A DNA stretch of 64,000 nucleotides, from positions 162,750-226,749 of the forward strand of contig JAFEAE010000024.1 in assembly GCA_018266575.1 (NCBI GenBank), written 5' to 3'. The notes beneath the pieces are model-generated. The model saw only the letters and a program-made list of their open reading frames with translations. It had not been told where the DNA came from and did no database searches. This stretch comes from Bacteroidota bacterium (GTDB lineage: Bacteria > Bacteroidota > Bacteroidia > Chitinophagales > Chitinophagaceae). Below are positions 18,140 to 26,327 of the stretch, in pieces (within the stretch, counting starts at the first letter, position 1; each line of letters begins with the position of its first letter). Made by a program: the position numbers and the translations under genes.

Positions 18140-20128
18140 TCATTTTTGTATAATAATCCCTGAAAGGACAGGATCGTTTAAAATCCGATCCATTTCACTG
18201 TGTAAAATATTTTGGACATCTTCTTTAATCTGTAAATAATTTTTCTGCACGATCAAGTGATCAATTTTTCGCTGTGGAGGTATCGGTACAAATGCATTTC
18301 GTTCTTTTAACAATTGATCGTGGTCATTGATAATTTTTGCATGAAATGCCTTTAATTCAATCAGGTTGTTTGGTTCGTCGGCGACCATGCCCACAAATTC
18401 GCCGGAGGAAAGTGAAGTAATTTTTGACGCGGGTATTGCCGTATCCATCTGCAACGATTGGCTAAGAGAAGTATCCGAACTGTTGATAGAAATACTTTCA
18501 CGCTGCTGCATAATCTTTCCAAAGCGCTCTGACATTTGTTTCGCGGTGTCCCCCATCACCTGCCCGCATACTACATTGCCTGCGATATTCATGATCACAT
18601 CCGCCTGCTCTTTACCGTAATCTTTTCGCAGCTGGCTCAAATCTTGTACAGCGAGTGTAGTGGAGACTTTATTTGAACGTGCTGTTGCGATTAATATATC
18701 AATGCTGTTAATGTATATAGTCGGGAACTCGTCAAATACCAAAGAGGATTTCAGTTTATCTTTTTTGTTAATCAGTTTTATCAATCTTGCAATGTATAGT
18801 GAAAGTACGGTGTTATACACTAATTGCTTTTGCGGATTGTTACCAGCGCAAACAATTTTCGGTTTTTCCGGGTCATTAATATCAAGTGAAAAATCGTTAC
18901 CAGATAACACATAATATAAATCAGGTGATGACAATTTACTCACCGAAATTTTTGCGCCTCCAATTTGTCCTTCCAGTTGATCCATCACGTCATTTACCAG
19001 TGCGTTAATAAATGGATTGATCAATACTTCTATCTCGGGTTCGGTTCGCAGGATCGTAAATAATTTTTCATAGGGCAATTGGATAAATTCGATCATATGT
19101 GGAAGTGTGCAAAATTCACCATTCTGGTATTTTCGTAAATACCAGATCACCGCCGTTAGAAAATTGATCGGCGACTCCACAAAAAAATCACCTTGCCGGT
19201 TAATCCAGTTTCTGTTAATGGATAACATCATCGTACGTGCAGATTCTGCAGCATCTGTGATGTCATGCATTGTAGAAGGATCAAGCGGATTGCAGCGATG
19301 TGCACGCTGGATGTCGTCAAAACTGATCACATGGAACGTCGGCTCAACATCGTAATTGTTCTTGTATTTTAAAAAATAATTGTAAGCAATTTTAGAAAGG
19401 TCATCAAATTTGAAGTCATAAATAAACATCGCAAATCCTTTCTGAATATGTTGCTTGATGATGTGTTGGATCACGAAATACGATTTGCCAGCACCTGGAG
19501 ATCCGATGACTAAATTCCCTCTGAAGGGATTGATGATATTGATCCAGCTGTTACGCAGTTTCGATCTGAGTTGATAGGTTGCAGGCAGGTTAATGGAGTA
19601 TTCATTTTCAAGCAGCCGTTCTTCTTGTGGAAAGGTTTCATTTTGCTTGTTGAAAATATCCTTGTTGTTCAATTCATTTTTTATCATTCGCGATAAAGAT
19701 GTGCCGCCAGCCAGAAACAAACAAAATCCTAGCGAAGTTGATGTAATATATAATATCGCGTTTGTTGTCATTGAAAATTGTAGGTAGACCAAGTAATAGC
19801 TGGCAAAAAAGAAAATCATACCTATGCCTATTTTGATAGCAACATTACTTCCTGTTATCTTCAGGCTTTTTCTTCCTCTTGCACCGACCAAGGATACCGC
19901 TAAAAATCCAAACGCAATTATTTTAGAAAAATTAAATGATTTGAATAAACCTGTGCGCTGAATGTTCAGCAATATCCGGTCAGAAAACTTTGAATAAAAA
20001 TTCCAGGATCTAAACGCGGTGTACCAGTAAAAATAAAAATGAAGTAGCAGTACGATAATGCTGATCGCTCTTGTCATATCCACAATTTTGCGCAACCCTT
20101 GTTCGTTCTCACCTGTCTGCATGGCCAT
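18140..20128 (-). CDS. mobC: MobC/TraG-type coupling protein (T4CP)
   Basis: A 662-residue VirD4/TraG-family ATPase that would couple the relaxase-DNA complex to a secretion channel. Hydrophobic N-terminal segments include the YWFCY-type region (HFYFYWYTAF near residues 30-39) typical of Bacteroidota MobC. Walker A is GSPGAGKS at residues 209-216 and Walker B is SSLVFDEFPT at about 445. It lies 18 bp downstream of the relaxase gene on the same strand. No TraA-TraQ mating-pair genes are seen in the window, so the element appears mobilizable by a helper rather than self-transmissible, unless transfer genes lie elsewhere. Confidence 0.9.
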   Translation of the reverse strand: MAMQTGENEQGLRKIVDMTRAISIIVLLLHFYFYWYTAFRSWNFYSKFSDRILLNIQRTGLFKSFNFSKIIAFGFLAVSLVGARGRKSLKITGSNVAIKIGIGMIFFFASYYLVYLQFSMTTNAILYITSTSLGFCLFLAGGTSLSRMIKNELNNKDIFNKQNETFPQEERLLENEYSINLPATYQLRSKLRNSWINIINPFRGNLVIGSPGAGKSYFVIQHIIKQHIQKGFAMFIYDFKFDDLSKIAYNYFLKYKNNYDVEPTFHVISFDDIQRAHRCNPLDPSTMHDITDAAESARTMMLSINRNWINRQGDFFVESPINFLTAVIWYLRKYQNGEFCTLPHMIEFIQLPYEKLFTILRTEPEIEVLINPFINALVNDVMDQLEGQIGGAKISVSKLSSPDLYYVLSGNDFSLDINDPEKPKIVCAGNNPQKQLVYNTVLSLYIARLIKLINKKDKLKSSLVFDEFPTIYINSIDILIATARSNKVSTTLAVQDLSQLRKDYGKEQADVIMNIAGNVVCGQVMGDTAKQMSERFGKIMQQRESISINSSDTSLSQSLQMDTAIPASKITSLSSGEFVGMVADEPNNLIELKAFHAKIINDHDQLLKERNAFVPIPPQRKIDHLIVQKNYLQIKEDVQNILHSEMDRILNDPVLSGIIIQK

Positions 20129-20146
20129 AGTAAAAATTATAAATGG

Positions 20147-21436
20147 TTAAATTGATTTTGATTGTGACTCGCGTTTTCTTTTTCGCTTTCCTTTTTTTAA
20201 TTGATAGGGAACAAATGAAAATGACTGTTCTGTTTTTAACAGTTCATCGAGCACTGTTGCTTTTTGATTGAAAGATTCAACAGGCTCCAATTGCTGTTCA
20301 GGAAGTTTCTTATTCTGTAGCATTTTAATCTGTGTAACTAAAGCCTCTCTTTGTGATTGTGCATGGGATTCTTTTGCTACAACTCCTTGTGTGCATCTTT
20401 CCATGATAGCAGAAGCACTGTAATATTTCCCAAGGTCACTCCCATTGAATACGCATTTTGTTTGATGGTCAATGAAAGTCATGCCATAAATCAACCCTTC
20501 TTTATTTTGTCGCAGCACAGTGCTGATCTTTTCCTTTTCCAGCCGACTGATAAATCCAGACAGCTCAATATTTTTAGCGTTGAGTTGCCAATCAATCATT
20601 GCTTTAAGGCGTTGTTTGTACTGGTGTTTGAGCGATTCATTCTCTACAAATTTTTTTTCGAGGCTTGCAAGCGTTGGCTTAAAATAAAAACTGCTGGCTT
20701 TGATCGGAACGCCAAGGGGATTTCCGTCTTGGTCGAGCACGCGGTATTGCAGTCCATTACGTTCACGCATCCGGGTGCCCTCCGCTCCCCTGTCTGCTTC
20801 TATATTGTATAATTTTAAAATGGCGTTTAGTTCTGCAAGCGACGCATATTTATATTTATCAATTACCTGTAGTAGCACATTTGCAATTGAACGTTTAAGC
20901 TCCGATTTACCATAACTTAATTTATGTGCATGAACAGCATAGAGTTTTAAGGCTTCAGAAAGTTTTCTGCCTTCAGCACGAACAAGATTAAATTCCCTTT
21001 CAATTTCTTTACGCGCGTTTTCAGATTGTATTTTCCCGAGGTTGTGCAAGGAGATTCGGCTTCCATCATCCCTAATATTTGTAGAGACAATATGCAAGTG
21101 AGGATGAGCAGCATCGTGATGATGATAGACCAGATACGGCTGATTGCCAAAACCAATTTTTTGCATATACATTTCTGCGATCGCACGCAATTTATTTGTG
21201 TTCAGTTTTTCGGAAGGATCAAAATTCAAGGATACGTGCAGGGTATTCACTTTTGTTTGTTCATTGAGTGAAGTGAGTCTTTCGAAATGCCGGAGCTTGT
21301 CATAGAAATGCATTTCGTCTACGTCTTTCAAAAAGTTGTTGGCAGCAATGCATTCTGCTTGACCTTCCTTTAATTTCTGTTCATTATAATTTAGTGCACC
21401 GGCTATACTTTTCCCCGTGCGGATTCTTGCGACCAT
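20147..21436 (-). CDS. mobB: MobB-type relaxase
   Basis: A 429-residue relaxase/mobilization nuclease. The metal-binding triad is in YHHHDAAHPHLHIVSTN (residues 104-120), preceded by LHVSLNFDPSE. A tyrosine in ALNYNEQK near residue 17 is a plausible nucleophile. It should nick oriT and pilot the single strand. Its start overlaps the end of the mobA-like gene by 34 bp, indicating translational coupling. The lysine/arginine-rich C-terminus (KKGKRKRKRESQ) may aid DNA binding. Confidence 0.9.
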   Translation of the reverse strand: MVARIRTGKSIAGALNYNEQKLKEGQAECIAANNFLKDVDEMHFYDKLRHFERLTSLNEQTKVNTLHVSLNFDPSEKLNTNKLRAIAEMYMQKIGFGNQPYLVYHHHDAAHPHLHIVSTNIRDDGSRISLHNLGKIQSENARKEIEREFNLVRAEGRKLSEALKLYAVHAHKLSYGKSELKRSIANVLLQVIDKYKYASLAELNAILKLYNIEADRGAEGTRMRERNGLQYRVLDQDGNPLGVPIKASSFYFKPTLASLEKKFVENESLKHQYKQRLKAMIDWQLNAKNIELSGFISRLEKEKISTVLRQNKEGLIYGMTFIDHQTKCVFNGSDLGKYYSASAIMERCTQGVVAKESHAQSQREALVTQIKMLQNKKLPEQQLEPVESFNQKATVLDELLKTEQSFSFVPYQLKKGKRKRKRESQSKSI

Positions 21437-21804
21437 TGCTCTGCCATTTTTAGAATATGCTGTTTGATTTCATCCACCTTCTGAAAAAAAATCGTTTTAT
21501 GTTTTTCATTTTGCTCGGCCCAGGAAACGAGTTCGTGCATATGCGAGAGCGTGTGTAATCTTTTAACGGTTTGATTGAAATTGTGGCCGATGGCATTTAG
21601 CTCATTTTTTAATTGCACCATTTCTGACACAAAGTCGTCGAGAGATTTGTTGCGGTATTTAATCGTTACCGGTTTATTAAACAATTTCTTGCGCAGGAAA
21701 TCACTTCTCTTCCTGGAAACAGAGGAAGAGAACTCATCGTTTATTTTTTGGAGTTCGTTTGTTGAAACACGGATATGAATCCATTTATCTTTTTTATCAT
21801 TCAT
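21403..21804 (-). CDS. mobA: MobA-like relaxosome accessory protein
   Basis: I chose the ATG at 21804 because upstream codons of the longer frame (to 21882) run through the hairpin-rich candidate oriT. The resulting 133-residue protein starts MNDKKDKWIHIRVSTNELQK, followed by a ribbon-helix-helix-like segment and then the conserved VQLKNELNAIGHNFNQTVKRLH stretch found in Bacteroidota MobA and MobC-like accessory proteins. It likely binds oriT and helps the relaxase. First gene of the mobA-mobB-mobC unit. Confidence 0.82.
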   Translation of the reverse strand: MNDKKDKWIHIRVSTNELQKINDEFSSSVSRKRSDFLRKKLFNKPVTIKYRNKSLDDFVSEMVQLKNELNAIGHNFNQTVKRLHTLSHMHELVSWAEQNEKHKTIFFQKVDEIKQHILKMAEQWSQESARGKV

Positions 21805-22030
21805 CGCAAAATCATTTTCACTGTTATAAAAAAACCGGCGACCGACTCCGGAGGAAAGCCAGGAAAGCCGGTTGTGACACAACCGTACATCTTGCTGGGT
21901 TCGACGATAGGAACCCTCCCGGCATTTTTAGGTTCTCTCTGCTTTTCTTATTTCCGGATGCAAGCCATATGTGTATCAAAAATATCTTAATCTAAAAGAG
22001 AAGTCAAGATGTTCAACATTTAAACATGTG
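21805..22030. other. Candidate oriT region upstream of mobA
   Basis: Two strong hairpins lie directly upstream of the mob operon: CGGTTGTG/CACAACCG at 21869-21885 with a one-base centre, and GGGTTC/GAACCC at 21897-21916 with an eight-base loop. A sequence CAAGATGTTCA, N6, AAACAT at 22005-22027 also occurs near the integrase gene at 16651-16673. Transfer origins of Bacteroidota mobilizable elements commonly lie beside the mob genes. The nick site cannot be placed by eye. Confidence 0.5.
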
Positions 22031-22153
22031 AAACGATTTCATGTAGCGGTGATCAATACCTGATTTTGAAACTTATTATTTATTATTTATTTCTACAGGT
22101 GCCTGACATAAAATCATTTTGTTTCACATTTTTTATGCAGTTGTCCAAACCAC

Positions 22154-22183
22154 AAGCTGCCGCGCCGGAGAGCGTGGCAGCTT
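22154..22183. repeat. 12-bp stem-loop downstream of radC
   Basis: AAGCTGCCGCGC pairs with GCGTGGCAGCTT (one G-T pair) around a six-base CGGAGA loop. On the minus strand it lies 61 bp past the radC stop codon, where a terminator could be, but no T-run follows on either strand. The remaining bases 22030-22243 hold no convincing gene. Confidence 0.6.
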
Positions 22184-22243
22184 AAATAGCATTAAAATAA
22201 TAGCCGCCGCCTGCCTTTTGCACTATAAATGATTTTTAAATTT

Positions 22244-22714
22244 TTAAATCATTCCTTCATCTGCGAAAGAATAGTATCCCTCGTCTGTCATGATAAGATG
22301 ATCGATGACTTTTATATCAAGTAAATCACCTGCTTGTTTGCATTTTTGGGTCAGGCTTTCATCTGCCTGGCTCGGCTTTAAATTGCCTGAAGGATGGTTG
22401 TGGGCGAGAATAATGGAACATGCTGTCGCCTTGAGTGCCGTTGAAAAAATGAGTTTAGGGTCTGCGAGTGTTCCCGTGATCCCACCCGACGACACGTTAT
22501 AAATTCCAAGTACTTTACTAGCGCGGCTAAGTAATAAAATCTTAAATTCTTCCTGCAGGTTAATCCGGTCTGCGTTCCAGTTTTCTTTTAAGAACTCATA
22601 TGCTTCTTTGGAACTCAAAACCTTTGGACGTTCAGAAGCTTTCATTTTTGAACGGTATATAAGTTCCACTTCATCGATCTGGTACCAATTTCTTGCCGTT
22701 GTTTGCTTTTCCAT
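22244..22714 (-). CDS. radC: RadC-like JAB/JAMM domain protein
   Basis: A 156-residue protein made almost only of the RadC JAB domain, without the N-terminal helix-hairpin-helix of chromosomal RadC. The JAMM metal site is complete: H105-N-H107 followed ten residues later by D118, in HNHPSGNLKPSQAD, with upstream glutamates at 55-56. JAB domains include deubiquitinases and, in bacteria, ubiquitin-like-protein proteases. This gene is downstream of the PRTRC ThiF/E2/Ub genes on the same strand, separated by a 191-bp region with a long stem-loop. A deconjugating role is inference; RadC proteins on mobile elements have no settled function. Confidence 0.88.
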   Translation of the reverse strand: MEKQTTARNWYQIDEVELIYRSKMKASERPKVLSSKEAYEFLKENWNADRINLQEEFKILLLSRASKVLGIYNVSSGGITGTLADPKLIFSTALKATACSIILAHNHPSGNLKPSQADESLTQKCKQAGDLLDIKVIDHLIMTDEGYYSFADEGMI

Positions 22715-22757
22715 AACTGTCGTTTTTGATTTTTAAAAAATTAATTATGGAACACCA

Positions 22758-22874
22758 TCGCGGGTTTTGCCGGACGATGCGCAAGGAGGAACGGAATAAA
22801 GGATAGCCATGTGCGTTAGATTTTGCGTTTATGCCGTAGTTCCTTGCATGCTTGTCCGAGGCAAAGCCCGAACT
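22758..22874 (-). other. Long imperfect stem-loop between thiF and radC
   Basis: Arms of roughly 42-45 bases (22759-22800 and 22828-22872) pair imperfectly along their length, with shared blocks such as GGTTTTGCC, GCAAGGA and CGGAATAAA opposite their complements. On the minus strand the apical part reads CGGCATAAACGC, a variable loop, then TTTATTCCG. A second element with the same apical motif but different arm sequence is at about 31690-31820. It could be a structured leader RNA for radC or a single-strand DNA structure. Confidence 0.65.
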
Positions 22875-22905
22875 TTGTGCAAAGAATTAATGCAAAAAAA
22901 AATGT

Positions 22906-23697
22906 TTATACCATTATAGGTTGTGTACGAAAATCTTTCAGGTTCAGAAAGAAACCACGTTGCACAAGCATGCCTTCCCGAAACATATTCCAGAGCAATG
23001 ATGCCCCGAGGTTAGCAAGTGAAGAATTGATAAACAGGTCTTGCTTTGTGAGCGCTTCAGCGAGTGAGCAACTTGGCTCATCGTTCTCTTTGTTTTCGTT
23101 TAAAAGACTTTTAAACTCCTCTGTAATAAAAGGAAGTTGCCGAACTGGTTTGTATTGTTTTGATGAAGGTTGACGAATGTCGCTTACCGTTGAAACTAAT
23201 ACCTGCCCAGTACATTTGCTGTTACCAAAATCAATCCAGTACATTGGTCGGGCAAGCGAGTTTGTATTTTGGAGATTATGTTTCAAGATTTCAGCTATTT
23301 CAAAACGTGCTTTTACCGTGTCCACGCAACTGATAGTAATATTCGCGCAAAATTTTTCGCTCGCGTGCCTCGTAGAAAAAAATTCAGGATGCGCTTTCCA
23401 GTTTGTTCCGAAAAACCGGTTAAGCCTGTCGATTAGCGCGACTGCTTTGGGGATCCCGATTTCAGATGGCGCAAAAAGTTGCCGTCCGAGATTTGCTTCT
23501 GTTATCACATCTCCATCGAATGCATGTACAAACAATCCTGCGTGATTCAAATTATTAAGTGCGTGATTTATTCTGGCGAGCGCCGTTAACACCTGGCTAC
23601 CTGTGCCACCTGCACCAATAAGGTTAATCAAAACCGGATTGGTTGGGTTTATCAGGTAATTATCCACAAAGTGAACCCTTGCTTTTTGCTGTATCAT
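22906..23697 (-). CDS. PRTRC system ThiF (E1-like adenylating enzyme)
   Basis: A 263-residue E1-like protein. The Rossmann nucleotide-binding loop GAGGTGSQ is at 28-35, with the DGDVITEANLGRQLF segment at 61-75 (the E1 D/N/R/Q positions) and TISCVD at 121-126. A second conserved-looking cysteine, C210 in EPSCSLAEALTKQD, is a good candidate for the thioester-forming residue. The start codon overlaps the stop of the E2-like gene by ATGA, so the two are translationally coupled. By homology it should adenylate the C-terminus of a ubiquitin-like partner, for which PRTRC protein C two genes upstream is the obvious candidate. Confidence 0.88.
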   Translation of the reverse strand: MIQQKARVHFVDNYLINPTNPVLINLIGAGGTGSQVLTALARINHALNNLNHAGLFVHAFDGDVITEANLGRQLFAPSEIGIPKAVALIDRLNRFFGTNWKAHPEFFSTRHASEKFCANITISCVDTVKARFEIAEILKHNLQNTNSLARPMYWIDFGNSKCTGQVLVSTVSDIRQPSSKQYKPVRQLPFITEEFKSLLNENKENDEPSCSLAEALTKQDLFINSSLANLGASLLWNMFREGMLVQRGFFLNLKDFRTQPIMV

Positions 23698-24413
23698 AAA
23701 ATATCTTTTAGTTTTTTTCCGCTCGCTTTTAAAATATCAACAGGGAATTTGTTTTCTTGTCCAACGAGTAATTTCCATAATTCAACGATGTTCATATCTA
23801 CCGGAGATGCATTTCCTATCAGGTGGCTGAAATAGCTGTTCCAGAAATACAGCTCCCACTTACTAATAAATTTTTCGAGGCAAGTATCTTTTGCAATATC
23901 AATATCCACCGTTCCCATGCATACCGAACCATCATTATGGATATTAAAAAAAGGTGCGTGATACAATTCAGATTTTTCGTTTGGTCTTTTATCATTATGC
24001 AATGCAAAAATTTCGAGCCTGTTTTTATGGGCTTTCCACACAAGCGCAGGAATAAACGCTTCGCCACATGGTATGCCTAATTCTTTTTTAAAAAGCATTT
24101 TCACTTTTTGCGGCTTAGTGTACCAAATCGCGTATCCTGTTTTTTCAGGTTTCAGGAAAAGCAATCTTTCGTGAATTATTTTTTCCGGTATCAAAAAGCC
24201 ATGCTGCAATTCATCCGAACTATCAAGGCATTCTGCAAGTGCGATGGATTCATTAACGGTCAGTGGATGTGCATTGACAGGTTTTCCATGCTGCGTGATA
24301 TCATAGGCTTCCACATAAATTTTTTGTGTATCGCCGAGGCTTTGGTGTATAAGCAAAGCTTTTACCGGAAGGTATATTTCTTTAAAAACGGCGGTTATAT
24401 TTTTCATGTCCAT
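23694..24413 (-). CDS. PRTRC system protein B (E2-like, Prok-E2_D)
   Basis: A 239-residue protein fitting PRTRC protein B, which has been classed as a prokaryotic E2 ubiquitin-conjugase-like family. The segment FNIHNDGSVCMGTVDI (156-171) parallels the E2 active-site region (His-Pro-Asn, then Gly-x-x-Cys), making C165 the likely thioester cysteine and H159 the flanking histidine. It overlaps the preceding gene by 10 bp and thiF by 4 bp. Presumed role: accept protein C from ThiF and transfer it to an unknown target. Confidence 0.82.
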   Translation of the reverse strand: MDMKNITAVFKEIYLPVKALLIHQSLGDTQKIYVEAYDITQHGKPVNAHPLTVNESIALAECLDSSDELQHGFLIPEKIIHERLLFLKPEKTGYAIWYTKPQKVKMLFKKELGIPCGEAFIPALVWKAHKNRLEIFALHNDKRPNEKSELYHAPFFNIHNDGSVCMGTVDIDIAKDTCLEKFISKWELYFWNSYFSHLIGNASPVDMNIVELWKLLVGQENKFPVDILKASGKKLKDIL

Positions 24414-25495
24414 TCATTTAATAGTGCTGCAAGCGTGTTGAGGTTTTTAAAAATTCTTTCTTCAAATGAAATGTCGTTATCGATTTTTTTCTGTGGCGTA
24501 TCAAAGAACTGCAACACAACCGGTTCATGTAATTCTGCTTCCTGTAATGAAATATTTACCCATTCGACAAGCTGTTCATCGAGCCATCCTTCGAGCGACC
24601 ATGAAAAAGAAATATAGGTGTCCGGATAAGCGTTGTTATCTTCTTCTTCTAAAAACAATTCAGGGAAAATATTCTTAAATAAATTTCTGTTTGGGAACTG
24701 CCTGAATAATTCAAAAAAATCATTAGCACATGCAAGCATGTTTTTCTCCCATTCATTCTTTGGATGAAATAAATGTATGCGCCTCTCCCACTCCTTTACA
24801 TGTCTTGCATCCGCTATTTGCTTTTCCAGTTTTGCGGATTCCTTTTTCATTTGGCGGAGCGTTGCCCGCATATCCCGAAATTCATTTTTCGAATACTCAC
24901 TCCGGTTATCGCCCAGTTGTTCCTCGATACATGCGTAGGTACTCCCCACATAACTGCAATCATTGGTATGAAAAGGAATTTTTAGTATTTGATACAGGTA
25001 AGCGAAAACAGATAAAACAAGTTCGGCAGATGCGCGATGTCTTTTTTGATTGATTCGTTTTGCAAGCGGTTCGACTGGCATATAATAAAGGGTCTGACCA
25101 GTATTACAAATTTTCGCGGTGGCAAGTGTTATTGATTCATCGTCCGATTTTGTAATCAGTAAATGCAATGACGCATCTTTTTCATGTATCTTCTTTTCCG
25201 CGTGCTGAAATGCAAGCAGAATATTATACGGAAAAATAAATTCAGAAACATCTAAAACATCAAAACCGAAAAGGTTTGAGAGGTTCTTCAGTGACGTGAA
25301 AAATTCATGCTCTGTTTTCTTCCGGTTACAAAATTCTGCTTTCGGTTCAGCAAGTGGGAGAAACGAGTGATTCAGAAAACCATCACGAGCGTTGAAGCCG
25401 GTGCGGATTTCCGTTTTGTTAACCGCACTTCGCTTGCATCCGGCAGCCTGTCGAGTCCGTTTGTGAAGTGTTGTATGTTTCGGAATAAGTGCCAT
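24404..25495 (-). CDS. Probable PRTRC system protein F
   Basis: 363 residues with no recognised catalytic motif. Position in the cassette (between C and B), length and a helical charged core (FRDMRATLRQMKKESAKLEKQIADARH) fit PRTRC protein F. The N-terminal 40 residues are Arg/Cys-rich and unlike the rest. The ATG at 25495 is 53 bp past the protein C stop, whereas another ATG at 25545 is only 3 bp past it but in another frame; an A8 run (minus strand, 25511-25518) lies between. The true N-terminus may therefore begin at 25545 and shift frame at that run. Downstream it overlaps protein B by 10 bp. Function unknown. Confidence 0.6.
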   Translation of the reverse strand: MALIPKHTTLHKRTRQAAGCKRSAVNKTEIRTGFNARDGFLNHSFLPLAEPKAEFCNRKKTEHEFFTSLKNLSNLFGFDVLDVSEFIFPYNILLAFQHAEKKIHEKDASLHLLITKSDDESITLATAKICNTGQTLYYMPVEPLAKRINQKRHRASAELVLSVFAYLYQILKIPFHTNDCSYVGSTYACIEEQLGDNRSEYSKNEFRDMRATLRQMKKESAKLEKQIADARHVKEWERRIHLFHPKNEWEKNMLACANDFFELFRQFPNRNLFKNIFPELFLEEEDNNAYPDTYISFSWSLEGWLDEQLVEWVNISLQEAELHEPVVLQFFDTPQKKIDNDISFEERIFKNLNTLAALLNEWT

Positions 25496-25545
25496 TGCTT
25501 TGCTGAAATATTTTTTTTGATTGTCTTTGCCTTTTTTTGCTTCAT
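25372..25545 (-). CDS. 57-codon frame overlapping the protein F start
   Basis: The ATG at 25545 follows the protein C stop by 3 bp. The frame reads MKQKKAKTIKKNISAKQWHL and ends in TLVMVF, and it overlaps the F-like gene by 124 bp in another frame. Either it is the displaced N-terminus of F (a one-base change in the A8 run would join the frames) or a small coupled gene. Coding potential cannot be settled by eye. Confidence 0.35.
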   Translation of the reverse strand: MKQKKAKTIKKNISAKQWHLFRNIQHFTNGLDRLPDASEVRLTKRKSAPASTLVMVF

Positions 25546-25548
25546 GGT

Positions 25549-25767
25549 TTATCCTTTTGTCCCGATTGTCGTTATAAAATTGTACTGAACTTCATCATTT
25601 TTGATTTCAGGCCCTTCAATTTTTGCGGTTGTGAGTAAAGGGTATGTATTGGAATAGAAATGAAGTACCGCGTCGGCGTTCATGGTTGCCGATGGGTCTG
25701 TAAGCCGTAATTCAACTCCGTTGTTATCAAATAGAAAAACGCGGGGCAAATTTGTTGTCTGTAACAT
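25549..25767 (-). CDS. PRTRC system protein C (ubiquitin-like, Prok_Ub)
   Basis: A 72-residue protein matching PRTRC protein C: RVFLFDNNGVEL near the N-terminus, a DPSATMNADAVLHFYSN helix region, YPLLTTAKIEGPEI and a final strand ending IGTKG. Protein C has been described as a prokaryotic ubiquitin-like (beta-grasp) family. The last residue before the stop is glycine, as needed for direct activation by an E1 without processing. It lies 17 bp downstream of protein E and upstream of the E2- and E1-like genes, all on the minus strand. Confidence 0.85.
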   Translation of the reverse strand: MLQTTNLPRVFLFDNNGVELRLTDPSATMNADAVLHFYSNTYPLLTTAKIEGPEIKNDEVQYNFITTIGTKG

Positions 25768-25784
25768 ATCTTAAAATTTTAAAG

Positions 25785-26300
25785 TCAGAGTAAGGAAAGC
25801 TGACCGTGTTTGGATTTTAGTTCTTCAAGCTTGTTTTTTATTTCTTCGGTATGTTCTGGGAACTTATCGGGTTTTGGAAGCTGCGCAATCGCTTCGCCGT
25901 ATTTTTCTTTTTCTTCGAGTTCCGCAACCTTTTTCATCTGCTCTTCAAATTTTTTGGAGCGTTCGTCTTTTTGTTTTTTCTCGGCATCTTCTTTTTCACG
26001 CATCATCTTGGATTCCTGTTTTGCAGTTTCTAGTTCATCCAAATATTGTTGCATGCTCGAGAGAAGTGTTGCCGTTTTTTGCGCAGGCATTTCGATAGCC
26101 GGAAAAAAACCTTCATCCAGTTCGTGGGTAGTCCCCTGCAATATCATGGGTGGTATTGCATTTTTTGCATCATCTTCTACCTTGTCATTTATGACAAGGA
26201 CAGATACGAGCCAAGCATCGTTTTGTTTTTTCTGAATCGATATTTTAAAATCAGCGGTTACGTTTAATGAACTTAGCCTTTCAAAAAAATTCGTCTGCAT
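25785..26300 (-). CDS. PRTRC system protein E
   Basis: 171 residues. An N-terminal globular part (MQTNFFERLSSLNVTADF, then PPMILQGTTHELDEGFF) is followed from about residue 75 by a long highly charged coiled coil (KMMREKEDAEKKQKDERSKK). This matches the layout of PRTRC protein E, whose function is unknown. It is the first PRTRC gene after the methylase/helicase gene, 27 bp downstream. The coiled coil suggests a scaffold or multimer, but that is speculation. Confidence 0.8.
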   Translation of the reverse strand: MQTNFFERLSSLNVTADFKISIQKKQNDAWLVSVLVINDKVEDDAKNAIPPMILQGTTHELDEGFFPAIEMPAQKTATLLSSMQQYLDELETAKQESKMMREKEDAEKKQKDERSKKFEEQMKKVAELEEKEKYGEAIAQLPKPDKFPEHTEEIKNKLEELKSKHGQLSLL

Positions 26301-26327
26301 AATCTTACGTTTTTATGTGAATGTGTA

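Noticed and set aside
22906..23697. Assigning the ThiF-like gene to thiamine or molybdopterin synthesis
   Set aside because: No ThiS/MoaD or thi/moa genes nearby, and the coupled E2-like and PRTRC C genes fit the PRTRC system better.
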